A DNA stretch of 64,000 bases from ZC4RG30 sp963777735 (lineage in GTDB: Bacteria; Pseudomonadota; Gammaproteobacteria; Steroidobacterales; Steroidobacteraceae), in contig CAVZRQ010000008.1 in NCBI GenBank assembly GCA_963777735.1, positions 558,001-622,000 on the forward strand, read 5' to 3'. How positions within the stretch are numbered: the first letter of the stretch is position 1; every line of letters starts with the position of its first letter. The notes below the pieces were generated by a model. It saw nothing but the letters and a program-made list of their open reading frames with translations, was not told where the DNA came from and did no database searches. This document shows, one piece after another, positions 37,089 to 45,862 of the stretch. A program made the translations under genes and the position numbers.

Positions 37089-38212
37089 CACGTCAGGCTT
37101 TTCGCGAAGACGCGGTATGTCTTGTAGGCCACGCCACCGAGCTCCTCGATGATGCGGCGCATCGGTCGATTGTCCTCGAGGATCCAGGAGAGCTCCACGC
37201 CCTTGACCCCTTTCTGCGCGGCACCCTTGTGCAATCTGTCGATGATCAGGAACGGAGCGAGGCCACCAGCCAGCCCGGCGCTGAAGCTGCGGCGCACACC
37301 CATCAGCGGTACGCGCCCGGTGCGAGTGCCCTTCTTCAGGCGCAGGAGCAGCTTGATCCAGTTGAACGGCAGCAACCGCCCGTTGAAATCACGAATTGCC
37401 TCGTTGAGGTTCGGCAGCATGATGCCAAAACCCACCGCCTTGCCATCATGTTCGGCGACAGCAGTCAGGCGCGGATCCAGCAGCGGTTTCAAGCCTTTCG
37501 CCATGTGTTTGAGTTCCGCGTCGGTGAACGGCACGAAACTCCAGTTCTGGCTCCACGCGTCATTGAAGATCTCCATGACCATCGTGAACTCCTGATCGAA
37601 GTTCGCCATGTCGATCGGCCGCAATGTCACGCCGGTAGTTCCGAAGCGCTCCGCCAGTTTGCGGATGCGCGGCGGGAAGTCGACTTCCATGTTGAACATG
37701 TAGGCAACCACATCCTTGGCCTTGGCGTATCCCTGCGCTTCGATGCGGGCCGCTGCGTAGCGCGGATCATGCGACATGAAAATCATGGGTGGTGTGTCGA
37801 AGCCTTCGATCAGCAGGCCCATTTCCTCGTTGATGGACAGGTTGAACGGGCCCACCACCCTCGATTTGCCCCGCTCCCGCAACCAGGATTCGGCAGCACC
37901 CAGCAACGCCTGGAAAATCGCGGGATCATCTTCCGCGGCGATCAGCCCGAAATGGCCGATGGCCGGATCCTGCACCAGCCGGTCGACCTGGGCACTGATG
38001 CGCCCGACATCACGACCATTGCGCACCGCCAGAAAGAACTGCGCCTCCGCGTGTTCGAAGTAGGGGTTCTTTCCGGGACGCAGCGCATCCAGTCGCTCCA
38101 TCTCCAGCGGAGGAACAAAGCAGGGGTCTGCCGCATACAGCCGTGAGGGAAGCCGGATGAAGCGCTTCAGCTCGGCCGGAGTGCCTACCGGCACAATCTC
38201 GATCTTGTCCAT
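37088..38212 (-). CDS. Bacterial ceramide synthase-like GNAT N-acyltransferase (bCerS type)
   Basis: 374-aa GNAT-fold protein with N-terminal text FIRLPSRLYAADPCFVPPLEMERLDAL and SRVVGPFNLSINEEMGLLIEGFDTPPMIFM, which characterises the family that includes the ceramide synthase of Caulobacter. That enzyme N-acylates the sphingoid base and is unrelated to the eukaryotic membrane enzyme. No membrane helices are seen. It lies in a minus-strand operon with LptG/LptF-like permeases upstream and nucleotidyltransferase and LicD genes downstream, 5-6 kb from Spt. The family name is often given only as N-acetyltransferase, but the context with Spt, ACP ligase and a CerR homologue supports ceramide synthesis. 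Confidence 0.82.
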   Translation of the reverse strand: MDKIEIVPVGTPAELKRFIRLPSRLYAADPCFVPPLEMERLDALRPGKNPYFEHAEAQFFLAVRNGRDVGRISAQVDRLVQDPAIGHFGLIAAEDDPAIFQALLGAAESWLRERGKSRVVGPFNLSINEEMGLLIEGFDTPPMIFMSHDPRYAAARIEAQGYAKAKDVVAYMFNMEVDFPPRIRKLAERFGTTGVTLRPIDMANFDQEFTMVMEIFNDAWSQNWSFVPFTDAELKHMAKGLKPLLDPRLTAVAEHDGKAVGFGIMLPNLNEAIRDFNGRLLPFNWIKLLLRLKKGTRTGRVPLMGVRRSFSAGLAGGLAPFLIIDRLHKGAAQKGVKGVELSWILEDNRPMRRIIEELGGVAYKTYRVFAKSLT

Positions 38213-38221
38213 TCTGAATCC

Positions 38222-39286
38222 TCAGGCTCGCTCGCAGCTGCGCAATTGCCAGAGTCCGAGCACCGCAAAGAAAAGGGTCGCAGACGTCGCCGCAACGGCC
38301 GGCGAGATCCTGCCACTGGTGCCAAATGCGGAGAAGATGCCATCCACCAGCAGAAAACCGAGGCCCAGCGCCAGCGCGAGCAGCACCCGCCCCCCTCCAC
38401 CACCCCGTTCCGATACGATCGCTGCAGGCATTGCCAACAGCATCATGATGAACACTGCAAAGGGTGCGGTATACGACTGCAGCAGCACGGTCTCGTAGAA
38501 ACTGCGGGGCCTTGTGCCCACCCTTTCACCGCCGATGACATCTGCCAGCGCCATGCTCGACAGATGCGGCTCGGCGGAATCCAGCTGCACCACATCTTCC
38601 GGACGCAGGTTGGATTGCCACTGCCGCAATGGCTCCTGCACTGGCGCGACACCCGGTTCGACGCGCATGTCGCGCACACCGGAAAGCTGCCAGCTGTTGC
38701 CTTCCCATTGAGCGCGCTCGGCGCGCGTGCGCAACGCCAGCAGTCCCTGCTCATCCCGGGTGTAGATCCGCATGTCGAGCAGCAGCCTGCCATCGGCGCT
38801 GTTGCGTTCGAACAGCACGACCCCATTGCTGGTGCGTACCCATTGGGGATCCGGCGGCTTGCTCTCCAGTGGCACGGTGGAATCCCACCAGGCCTTGAGA
38901 CTCGATTCCGCCCTGGGCACGAGCTGCTGCGAAAGTCCGAACTGCACCAATGCGAACAGGACTGGCACAGGCAACAGGTAAAGCAATACGCGGGTCAGAC
39001 CTACCCCCGCCGTGCGCAGTGCCGTGATCTCCCGGCTGCGCGCCATCGCATAAAACGCAGACATGGAACCCAGCAAACCAGCCAGCGGCAATGCCAGCAG
39101 CAACTGGCTGGGCAAGCGCAGGAAAGCGTAGTGCAGCAACCCCGAAATCCCCAGGTCGCGATCCAGCACCTCGGTGGTCACATCCAGCAGCTCCAGCAAT
39201 TGCATCAACCCGGTCAGCGCCAGCAGCAACCCGAATATCTGTCCGGCCACGCGACGACGCAGGTAAGGCCCCAGCACACGTCTCAT
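38222..39286 (-). CDS. lptG: LptG-family permease in the sphingolipid locus
   Basis: 354-aa YjgP/YjgQ family protein: three N-terminal helices, a periplasmic beta-jellyroll (about 120-260) and three C-terminal helices. In the LPS bridge LptG pairs with LptF and the LptB ATPase to lift lipid out of the inner membrane. The N-terminal helices and MARSREITALRTAGVGLTRV are typical. It overlaps the LptF-like gene by 4 nt and is followed by the ceramide-synthase-like gene after 9 nt. The usual gammaproteobacterial neighbour pepA is absent, so a specialised role in moving the sphingolipid is as likely as LPS export. Confidence 0.8.
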   Translation of the reverse strand: MRRVLGPYLRRRVAGQIFGLLLALTGLMQLLELLDVTTEVLDRDLGISGLLHYAFLRLPSQLLLALPLAGLLGSMSAFYAMARSREITALRTAGVGLTRVLLYLLPVPVLFALVQFGLSQQLVPRAESSLKAWWDSTVPLESKPPDPQWVRTSNGVVLFERNSADGRLLLDMRIYTRDEQGLLALRTRAERAQWEGNSWQLSGVRDMRVEPGVAPVQEPLRQWQSNLRPEDVVQLDSAEPHLSSMALADVIGGERVGTRPRSFYETVLLQSYTAPFAVFIMMLLAMPAAIVSERGGGGGRVLLALALGLGFLLVDGIFSAFGTSGRISPAVAATSATLFFAVLGLWQLRSCERA

Positions 39287-40545
39287 TTCGCGGCGGCCTT
39301 CTTCTTGCGCTGCAGCCCTTCAAATGCTGCCTCGATGGCACTGACCGAACGCATCACGGGATTGTCGCCGGGCCACTGCAGACTGCTGCGAAACAGCCAG
39401 AGACCAAACAGGGCAAATACCACCACTGGCGACCAGACAGAAAGCCACGCTGCCGCCCTGCCGGTTTCTGCCAGGCTTTCGCCGAACTGCAGCGATTGAT
39501 TCAGTGCAAGCAAGGCCAGCGTGGCAAACACGGTGCCTGGCGCCCGGCGTCCGCGTTTTGCTGCCATGCCCAGCGGCAATGCCAGCAGCGGCAGCAGCAA
39601 CGGCAGCACCGTGCGCGCCAGCCGACCGTGAAACTCACCATTGATCTCAGCTGCCGTGATGGACGCGCGCATTCCCGCAGCGGCGTCCGCACGCAGCTCC
39701 GGAAGCGTCAGCTCGCGCACGGCATCAGGCTCGCGCACGGCACCACCACCACGTTCACGGAACGGCGGTGGCACGGCGGTGAAGTCTTCGTTGATCCGAC
39801 CCTGTTTGAAATTCACAACCCGCACGGTGCCATCCAGATAGTCGCGGGTAATCATGCCGTTCTCGAGCTCCAGGAGCAGTCGGGTGCCATCGGCCGAAGG
39901 CACCAGTCGACCGCGCTCCGCAGTGATGATCTCTTCCCCACCGGCATCGCGCCGCTCCACGAAAACCCGGGATAGCTGCCTGCCGTCGACGCCGACCGTA
40001 TCCGCTCCCAGCGTGAATCCCTGCTTCACGGTGACAAAGCGGTTGTCTTCCATCCGCGCATTCCAGCCGGTCTGACGTGCCTGATGCACATTCTGCTTGT
40101 AGCCATAGCGGGTCAACGGTTGCAGATAGCCGAACAGGTAGAGATTGAACCCGCACAGCGCGACGGCCACCAGGAAATACGGCGCGGCCATCCGGGTGAT
40201 GGAACGGCCAGTAGCCAGCATGGCGTCCAGCTCGTTGTCATCGCCAGTACGGGCCACAGCCATGAAAATGGCTGCGAAAAACGCCGCCGGGACCGCCATG
40301 CCGAGGTAATGCGGCACCAGCGCTGCCGCCATCTTCAGCACCAGCAGCGTACTGGCCCCTGTGGCAGCGGCCATGTCGAACAGGCGCAGCAGGCGTTCCA
40401 GCAGCTGCGCGAGCAGCAACACACACAGGCACAGCACCAGCGGTCCGAACAGGGATCGGAGTGTGTACCAGTCAAGCCGGTCTGGCAGGCGATGGCGCAA
40501 TGCCGGCATGGGTGCAGGCAGCACTGCGGCTTCAGTTTGCGGCAT
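39283..40545 (-). CDS. lptF: LptF-family permease in the sphingolipid locus
   Basis: 420-aa YjgP/YjgQ family permease, partner of the LptG-like protein downstream. Helices at about 30-55, 65-90 and 110-130, then a periplasmic domain (about 140-310), then three more helices. ARTGDDNELDAMLATGRSITRM matches the coupling-helix region that contacts LptB. The basic C-terminal tail (QRKKKAAAK) is unusual but plausible. Its start overlaps the HIT gene by 14 nt. No lptB, lptC or lptA gene is near, so the ATPase must come from elsewhere. Confidence 0.8.
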   Translation of the reverse strand: MPQTEAAVLPAPMPALRHRLPDRLDWYTLRSLFGPLVLCLCVLLLAQLLERLLRLFDMAAATGASTLLVLKMAAALVPHYLGMAVPAAFFAAIFMAVARTGDDNELDAMLATGRSITRMAAPYFLVAVALCGFNLYLFGYLQPLTRYGYKQNVHQARQTGWNARMEDNRFVTVKQGFTLGADTVGVDGRQLSRVFVERRDAGGEEIITAERGRLVPSADGTRLLLELENGMITRDYLDGTVRVVNFKQGRINEDFTAVPPPFRERGGGAVREPDAVRELTLPELRADAAAGMRASITAAEINGEFHGRLARTVLPLLLPLLALPLGMAAKRGRRAPGTVFATLALLALNQSLQFGESLAETGRAAAWLSVWSPVVVFALFGLWLFRSSLQWPGDNPVMRSVSAIEAAFEGLQRKKKAAAK

Positions 40546-40975
40546 GGTTCCAGCTGCCGATCAATCGTTCGAGCAATGCCTCTCGCGCGGACTCATCGGG
40601 CACCACCGCAGGCTCGAGGGCGGGCTGTCCAGGCCAGCCTGAATCGGCAAATTGCTGGCCGGCGAATTCGCGCGGCGTTGCGTAACGGGGGATCACGTGG
40701 AAATGCACATCCGGGTCGACCATCATCAACATCAGGTAATTGATGCGCTCGTAGTCCACGACCTCGTGCAGACAGGCTTCGATCTTCTTCACTACCAGCT
40801 GCAGGTCGGCGAAGGCGGCCGCGCTGACCGCGGAAAATGCCCGCACATCCTCACGACAGACCAGCACCAGTGAACCGAGCGTGGGCTGGCGCGGCCGCAA
40901 CAGAACAGTCCAGTAGGCGGACTGCGCGATCCGCGTCGCCGGATCGCCAAACTTCAGTTCGGTTGCGTTTGCCAT
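40532..40975 (-). CDS. HIT-family nucleotide hydrolase
   Basis: 147-aa histidine-triad fold protein. The motif reads DVHFHVIPRYA: the catalytic central His and the following His are kept, but the first triad His is replaced by Asp, a variant I believe occurs in some HIT subfamilies. Family members hydrolyse nucleoside 5'-phosphoramidates or dinucleoside polyphosphates. The ATG is 7 nt after the metallophosphoesterase stop and its end overlaps the LptF-like gene, so it belongs to the same transcript. The start is taken at MANATELKFGDP; a longer upstream frame is not credible. Confidence 0.82.
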   Translation of the reverse strand: MANATELKFGDPATRIAQSAYWTVLLRPRQPTLGSLVLVCREDVRAFSAVSAAAFADLQLVVKKIEACLHEVVDYERINYLMLMMVDPDVHFHVIPRYATPREFAGQQFADSGWPGQPALEPAVVPDESAREALLERLIGSWNHAAN

Positions 40976-40982
40976 GCGTACA

Positions 40983-41906
40983 TTATTCCATGTCTGGCAG
41001 GCGCAGCTCATAGCTGGCCGCGTCGACGAAGTTCCCGGCCGACAGCGACCACTGGCGCACCCGCACCTGCGCCCATCGCGGGTCGCCCGGTGCCGGCAGC
41101 GTGACATGCTGCCAGCGCGCGGCTTCATCCCGCGGATTGGGCAGGGCCGACGAGGACGGCACACACAGCACAGGAATGGGGCCGCGGGGACCGGGCACCG
41201 ATTCAAGGCGGGCGTTGCGCGCATGACCGTGCAGCACAAGCTCCGCTCCCGCCCTCTGCAGCACTGCGCGCAGCGCGACGCGGTCAGCAAGCGCCTTGCG
41301 TCGGCGCACGGCGCCATCGGCAATGGGATGATGCATCAGGAGCACGCGAATCCGGCCGGCCTTGCCCTCTGCCTGCAACACGGACTCCAGCCGCTGCAGC
41401 TGCTCCTGCCCCACCCGGCCGGACGCCAGCAGCGGCGCGGTTGGCAGCGCAGTGGAAATTCCAATGAAGGCAGCCGTTGCATGCCGCGTGACATAGGGCC
41501 AGTCCTGGGCCCCTTCCATCCAGGCCGACCATTGCGCGAGGCCCTCCGGCCCGGGCACTGCCACCAGTGCATCGTGATTGCCTGGCACCACACTGAGTTG
41601 GCTGCTGCCGGCAAACGACCGCAACCACTCGGCAGCGCTGCGATATTCACCCGGCAGTGAAAAATTGGTGATGTCACCGGTCACGACGATATGCGGCGGT
41701 TGCCGTGCCTGCACATCGCTCTGCAGAGCCGCGAGGATTTCCGGCCGCTGCACGGCACGTCTCCGCCGCCATGACCATACGCTGAGCTGCCGTTTCGAGA
41801 AGCGCTGCGCCCAGGTCAGGTCTGCTTCGTACGGCAGATGCAGATCCGAGACATGCGCAAACGCGAATGCGTTCGCAGATAATGCCCGGCCAGATACTGA
41901 CTCCAT
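40983..41906 (-). CDS. Metallophosphoesterase
   Basis: 307-aa calcineurin-like phosphoesterase. All metal-binding blocks are visible: HVSDLHL (about 18-24), TGDITN, GNHDAL, and HGHARN. No signal peptide or membrane helix is obvious. It starts the operon running through HIT, LptF, LptG, the ceramide-synthase-like gene, the nucleotidyltransferase and LicD, and is divergent from the CDP-alcohol phosphotransferase (12 nt between start codons). Possible roles are removal of a terminal phosphate from a phospholipid-like intermediate (for example after a PgsA-like reaction) or CDP-alcohol hydrolysis; neither is proven. Confidence 0.8.
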   Translation of the reverse strand: MESVSGRALSANAFAFAHVSDLHLPYEADLTWAQRFSKRQLSVWSWRRRRAVQRPEILAALQSDVQARQPPHIVVTGDITNFSLPGEYRSAAEWLRSFAGSSQLSVVPGNHDALVAVPGPEGLAQWSAWMEGAQDWPYVTRHATAAFIGISTALPTAPLLASGRVGQEQLQRLESVLQAEGKAGRIRVLLMHHPIADGAVRRRKALADRVALRAVLQRAGAELVLHGHARNARLESVPGPRGPIPVLCVPSSSALPNPRDEAARWQHVTLPAPGDPRWAQVRVRQWSLSAGNFVDAASYELRLPDME

Positions 41907-41918
41907 AGGGTTCCGATC

Positions 41919-43037
41919 ATGCCACAGCGACCCGCTGCACAGCCTGACATTGCCGGCCAGATTGTCGGCGATTCGCCCTTGCGCATCTGGAGCCTGCCGG
42001 CGGCAGAACGCCTGCGGCGCCAGCTGCGGCGCGTTGGCGCTACGGCGGCCATCGAGTCGGCGCGCCTGGTCGTGCTGCTGCGCGCCGACTGGGTATTTGA
42101 CGAACCACTGCTGCGCGGCCTTGTGCGCCAGGACTCACCCTGCGGCATGTGGGCGGAGGATGGCAGCTGTGTAGCACTGCTTCTGCCCGCTTCACGCCGC
42201 GAGGAAGCATCCGCGCTGCTGCAGAACGGGCTGGCACCTGCCGACCTGCCGCGCAAGACCCCTGCTGAGGTTGCCGGCAGCTACAACGACACCTTGCGCA
42301 AGCGCGAGCCGCCTTATCTGCTGCCACTCACCGCCGACCGCGTGGCCGCCATCGAGGCCCGCGTGTTCGCGGGTTCCTACAAGGGCGTAACGGATTTCGT
42401 CACGCTGTATCTCTGGCCGCGCCCGGCCCGCGCCTGCACCCGGATCTGCGCGCAACTTGGCATCACGCCAAACACGGTAACGACCGCCAGTCTGGTGCTG
42501 GTGCTGCTCGCCATGTGGGCCTTCTGGCACGGACAGTATGGCTGGGGCCTGGTGGCCGCCTGGGGCATGACCTTCCTTGACACCGTGGATGGCAAGCTGG
42601 CCCGCGTCACGCTGCAATCCTCGCCGATAGGCGATTACTACGACCACTCCATCGACCTGCTGCATCCACCCTTCTGGTGGTGGGCCTGGGTCGTGGGTCT
42701 GGCTTCGGTGGGGCTCGCTTTGGATTCCAGTTCCATCGCACTGACAGTCATCATCGCCGGCTATGTCCTGCAGCGCCTCGAAGAAGGCCTGTTCATCGCG
42801 TTCTTCAAGATGGACATGCATGTCTGGCAGCGATTCGACAGCAAGTTGCGGCTGATCACCGCCCGACGCAATCCGAATCTCGCCATCCTGACTGTTGCCG
42901 TGCTGTTCGGCCGCCCTGACATCGGCATCAATATCGTGGCTGCCTGGGTTGCGATCTGCCTCGTCATCCACGCGGTGCGTTTGTTGCAGGCGGCAATAGC
43001 GCGTCGTCGCGGTCCGCTGCGCTCCTGGCTGGCGTGA
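41919..43037 (+). CDS. CDP-alcohol phosphotransferase with N-terminal extra domain
   Basis: 372-aa membrane enzyme. The C-terminal half (about 150-360) is a CDP-OH-P transferase with the full motif DG-xx-AR-x8-G-xxx-D-xxx-D at Asp224, Gly225, Ala228, Arg229, Gly238, Asp242 and Asp246, and several hydrophobic helices. Residues 1-145 form a soluble domain, possibly a degenerate nucleotidyltransferase. The family joins a CDP-activated alcohol or lipid with a second alcohol (glycerol-3-P, inositol-P, serine). Its 3' end overlaps the TAM41-like gene by 4 nt, a strong hint that the two act in sequence. Confidence 0.85.
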   Translation: MPQRPAAQPDIAGQIVGDSPLRIWSLPAAERLRRQLRRVGATAAIESARLVVLLRADWVFDEPLLRGLVRQDSPCGMWAEDGSCVALLLPASRREEASALLQNGLAPADLPRKTPAEVAGSYNDTLRKREPPYLLPLTADRVAAIEARVFAGSYKGVTDFVTLYLWPRPARACTRICAQLGITPNTVTTASLVLVLLAMWAFWHGQYGWGLVAAWGMTFLDTVDGKLARVTLQSSPIGDYYDHSIDLLHPPFWWWAWVVGLASVGLALDSSSIALTVIIAGYVLQRLEEGLFIAFFKMDMHVWQRFDSKLRLITARRNPNLAILTVAVLFGRPDIGINIVAAWVAICLVIHAVRLLQAAIARRRGPLRSWLA

Positions 43038-43972
43038 CGCGCGCAGCACTTCAGCAACTGGTTGGAATCGAGCTGGGTGGCGCAACGCCCCCCGCCGTGC
43101 AGCAGCTGGCGCAGCAGCTGGCGCAGCGCGGCGGCACGGCCACTGCTGCTGTGCTGTATTACGGCTCGGCGCTGCGTGCCGAATCGCTGGAAGGCGTGCT
43201 GGATTTCTATGTGCTGCTGGACGATGTGGGCGCATGGCCCGGCTCGCTCCTGGCACGGCTCGCGAATCGTGTGCTGCCGCCGAATGTCGGCTACCTGGAG
43301 ACCTCGCTGGATGGCCAGGTGCTGCGCGCGAAATACGCCGTTCTCAGCTGCAACCAGTTCAACCAGAAGCTGAAAGAACAGTCTCTGGATACCACGATCT
43401 GGGCCCGGTTCTGCCAGCCTGCGCTGTGCGTCTGGGCGCGCTCACCAGTGGATCGCGCCGCAGTGACGGATTCGATCTGCGCTGCCGTAATGACAGCGGC
43501 CTGCTGGGCAGTGAAGCTTGGCCCTGAAGCGGCTTCCGCACCGGATTTCTGGCGGGCGCTGTTTGCGCGCACCTATGCCGCGGAGCTGCGAGTGGAAAAA
43601 GCCGGCCGCCCCCAGGACATCATTGGCAAGAATCCGGAACGTTATGCGGCAATGCTGCCGTTGGCATTGCGCGCGGCCGGGCTGGATTTTGAAACCGGCA
43701 TTCAAGGCGAACTGATTCCTGCGTTGCCCATGGACCAACGCAGCCGCGCACACCGCAGCTGGCGCTTGCGCAGCCGGCTCGGGCGCCCACTGAACATCCT
43801 GCGTCTGCTCAAGGCCGCTTTCACTTTCGATGGCGCGATGGACTACGTGATCTGGAAGATCGAACGGCATCGCGGCGTGCGCATCGAGGTATCGCCGTGG
43901 CAACGGCGATTCCCGTTGCTGGCGGCACCGGGTCTTTACTGGCAACTGCGCCGTCGAGGCATCCTGCGCTGA
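43034..43972 (+). CDS. TAM41/Mmp37-like nucleotidyltransferase (phosphatidate cytidylyltransferase family)
   Basis: 312-aa soluble protein. The pattern LYYGSALRAESLEGVLDFYVLLDD (residues 41-64) is a nucleotidyltransferase GS...DxYVLLDD motif of the TAM41 type, the mitochondrial enzyme that makes CDP-diacylglycerol. Further family-like features are GYLETSLDGQVLRAKYAVLS and a late KNPERYAAMLP. It overlaps the CDP-alcohol phosphotransferase by 4 nt. A ceramide-1-phosphate-type substrate, produced by the kinase-like protein 4 kb away, is an attractive idea because the normal cell already has CdsA for CDP-DAG. The assignment rests on motifs and context. Confidence 0.65.
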   Translation: MTRAALQQLVGIELGGATPPAVQQLAQQLAQRGGTATAAVLYYGSALRAESLEGVLDFYVLLDDVGAWPGSLLARLANRVLPPNVGYLETSLDGQVLRAKYAVLSCNQFNQKLKEQSLDTTIWARFCQPALCVWARSPVDRAAVTDSICAAVMTAACWAVKLGPEAASAPDFWRALFARTYAAELRVEKAGRPQDIIGKNPERYAAMLPLALRAAGLDFETGIQGELIPALPMDQRSRAHRSWRLRSRLGRPLNILRLLKAAFTFDGAMDYVIWKIERHRGVRIEVSPWQRRFPLLAAPGLYWQLRRRGILR

Positions 43973-43979
43973 AGGGCCG

Positions 43980-44939
43980 TTACAGCCAACCTGCGCGGCG
44001 GTACCAGGCCACCGTCTGTCCGAATCCTTCAGCCAGCGAGTAACGCGGCTCCCAGCCTGAAGGCCGGGCCCAATCGGCGACAGGCACCGACCAGTCCACA
44101 TGGCGCAGCTCTCGCAGCTTCTGGGAATTGAGCATGTTTGCCGACCCGAGCAACTTGCCGGCATCCCCCAGCAAGGCAACGGCGCGCAACAGGCCGGAAG
44201 GCGCATGAAACATGAGGGGCTGCCCATTGCCTACTGCATGGGCGGCTGTGGCGAACACTTCGCGCCAAGGGTAACCACCGGGCCGTTCATCGGCAGCAGT
44301 CAGCACTGCTCCCCGCGGCAATTCGCGCAACTGCGCGACCAGCAACTGCGCCAGATCCTCTACATGGATCATCGCCGCGACTGCAGCGGGAGAGCCCAGC
44401 AAGGGCACCAGCCTGCCCTGCGCGATCTGGAAGAAGACCAGCGTCTCGCGATCTCCCGGACCGTACACGGCGGGCGGCCGCACAACCGTAACCCGCTCAC
44501 CCAGTATGCCGAGCACGGCGTCTTCACCGGCACGCTTGCTGGCCGCATAGTCCGAAAGCTTCGGTTCACGGGCCGCGATCGTCGACACATGCAGAAAGTG
44601 GGCCTGCGGTGCATGCCGCTGCGTGGCCTCGGCCAGCGCGACGGAACCGGCATGATTCACGGCAAAGTACTGCCGCGTGCGCGCGGCCTTGATCAAACCC
44701 GCGACATGTACAACTGCATCGACACCACTGGTCAGTTGCGTCATTGCAGCGGGATCACCCAGCTCGCCGGCGACAATCTGCGCATTCAGGTCGCGCCATT
44801 CCGCGCACACCGGATCACGGCGCAACAGCAGGCGCACACGCCATCCAGCCGCTGCCAGCAATGGCGCGAGGCGCCGGCCAACGAATCCACTGCCACCCGT
44901 CAGGGCGACAACCGGCCGGGTTGCACCGTTCTGTGTCAT
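43980..44939 (-). CDS. NAD(P)-dependent epimerase/dehydratase-family reductase, CerR-like
   Basis: 319-aa extended short-chain dehydrogenase. The Rossmann motif is GGSGFVG (15-21), and the catalytic YxxxK is Tyr131/Lys135 in SDYAASKRAG. In Caulobacter a protein of this type (CerR) reduces the keto group after N-acylation in ceramide synthesis. Its presence near Spt, AasR, ACP and ceramide synthase homologues completes the five-gene set needed for ceramide. ATG 44939 overlaps the acyltransferase-like gene stop as ATGA. It ends the five-gene minus-strand operon that begins with the desaturase. Confidence 0.8.
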   Translation of the reverse strand: MTQNGATRPVVALTGGSGFVGRRLAPLLAAAGWRVRLLLRRDPVCAEWRDLNAQIVAGELGDPAAMTQLTSGVDAVVHVAGLIKAARTRQYFAVNHAGSVALAEATQRHAPQAHFLHVSTIAAREPKLSDYAASKRAGEDAVLGILGERVTVVRPPAVYGPGDRETLVFFQIAQGRLVPLLGSPAAVAAMIHVEDLAQLLVAQLRELPRGAVLTAADERPGGYPWREVFATAAHAVGNGQPLMFHAPSGLLRAVALLGDAGKLLGSANMLNSQKLRELRHVDWSVPVADWARPSGWEPRYSLAEGFGQTVAWYRRAGWL

Positions 44940-45862
44940 GCAGATGCCATCGGGAACTTGCGCCAACGTCGCTGGTGCCAGCTCCACAGATCTGGATGGG
45001 CCAGTATCTGCTGCTCCACGTGTCGCAGCACCACGGCTGTGTCTTCTTCGACCGTGCCGCCCGGCTGGAAGACGATGCGTGGCTCGATGGCGAAATGCCA
45101 AACCGGATCGGCAGCCAAAGAAACCACTGGCAGGATGGGTGCGCGAGTCTGCCTGGCCAGTTGCATCACACCACCGGGCATGGGCATGTCCTTGCCGAGG
45201 AAACGCAGCGGCACGCCCGTCTCGGCCTGCTTCACACCCTGGTCCATCATCGCGAACAGGATGCGGTTGTGGCGAAGCGCATCCACCATGCGCGCATAGG
45301 CTTTGAATCCTTCATTGGCAAGGATCCCCTGGATGCCATATCGAGGCAGACCCTCTGCGAAGAACTCGACCGACATCATGCGCGCATGCCTGTAGACCAC
45401 CGTCACCGGCCAGCCGGCATCGGCCAGCTGCGCAGCCAGCAACAGGCTGTTGCCGGAATGAGTCGCCAGCAGGATGGCGCCACGGCCGGCCAGTGCCGAC
45501 TCGAGAACCGGCAGCCCGTCCACCCGGCAGCGATCCCGCAGCAGCGATGCATCTAGTTTGCGGTCGACCATGTTCAGAACTTCCAGCACCGCCACCGTGT
45601 TCACGCGATAGGCATTGCGCAGCATGCGTTCGACTTCCGCTGGCTGCGCCTCCCGCCCAGTGAGAGTGGCCAGGTCCTGCAGGCAGCGTCTTCGCGTGCG
45701 GCCGTCCAGCTTGTAGTGCAAGGCACCCAGCAACGCGCCAACTCGCCGCGCAGAGTCAAACCCGAGCCGCCGCATCAATACGCGCGCGAACAGGAACAGG
45801 CCGCGGCGGCGAGCGCGTCGCAGGCTGAGCAGCAAATCAGCCACCGAGTGCGGCGCGTCCAT
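44936..45862 (-). CDS. LpxL/HtrB-like lysophospholipid acyltransferase family protein, catalytic acid missing
   Basis: 308-aa protein of the LpxL/LpxM-like (LABLAT) superfamily. The expected HxxxxD/E motif reads HSGNSL at 135-140: the His is present but the acid is replaced by Leu140. The rest of the fold markers are there (VTVVYRHARMMSVE, ILFAMMDQGVK, PLRFLGKDMPMPGG). It may be a non-catalytic member, use another acid, or acylate an unusual acceptor. It overlaps the MsbA-like gene by 26 nt and the CerR gene by 4 nt. O-acylation of the sphingolipid is a reasonable guess. Confidence 0.75.
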   Translation of the reverse strand: MDAPHSVADLLLSLRRARRRGLFLFARVLMRRLGFDSARRVGALLGALHYKLDGRTRRRCLQDLATLTGREAQPAEVERMLRNAYRVNTVAVLEVLNMVDRKLDASLLRDRCRVDGLPVLESALAGRGAILLATHSGNSLLLAAQLADAGWPVTVVYRHARMMSVEFFAEGLPRYGIQGILANEGFKAYARMVDALRHNRILFAMMDQGVKQAETGVPLRFLGKDMPMPGGVMQLARQTRAPILPVVSLAADPVWHFAIEPRIVFQPGGTVEEDTAVVLRHVEQQILAHPDLWSWHQRRWRKFPMASA

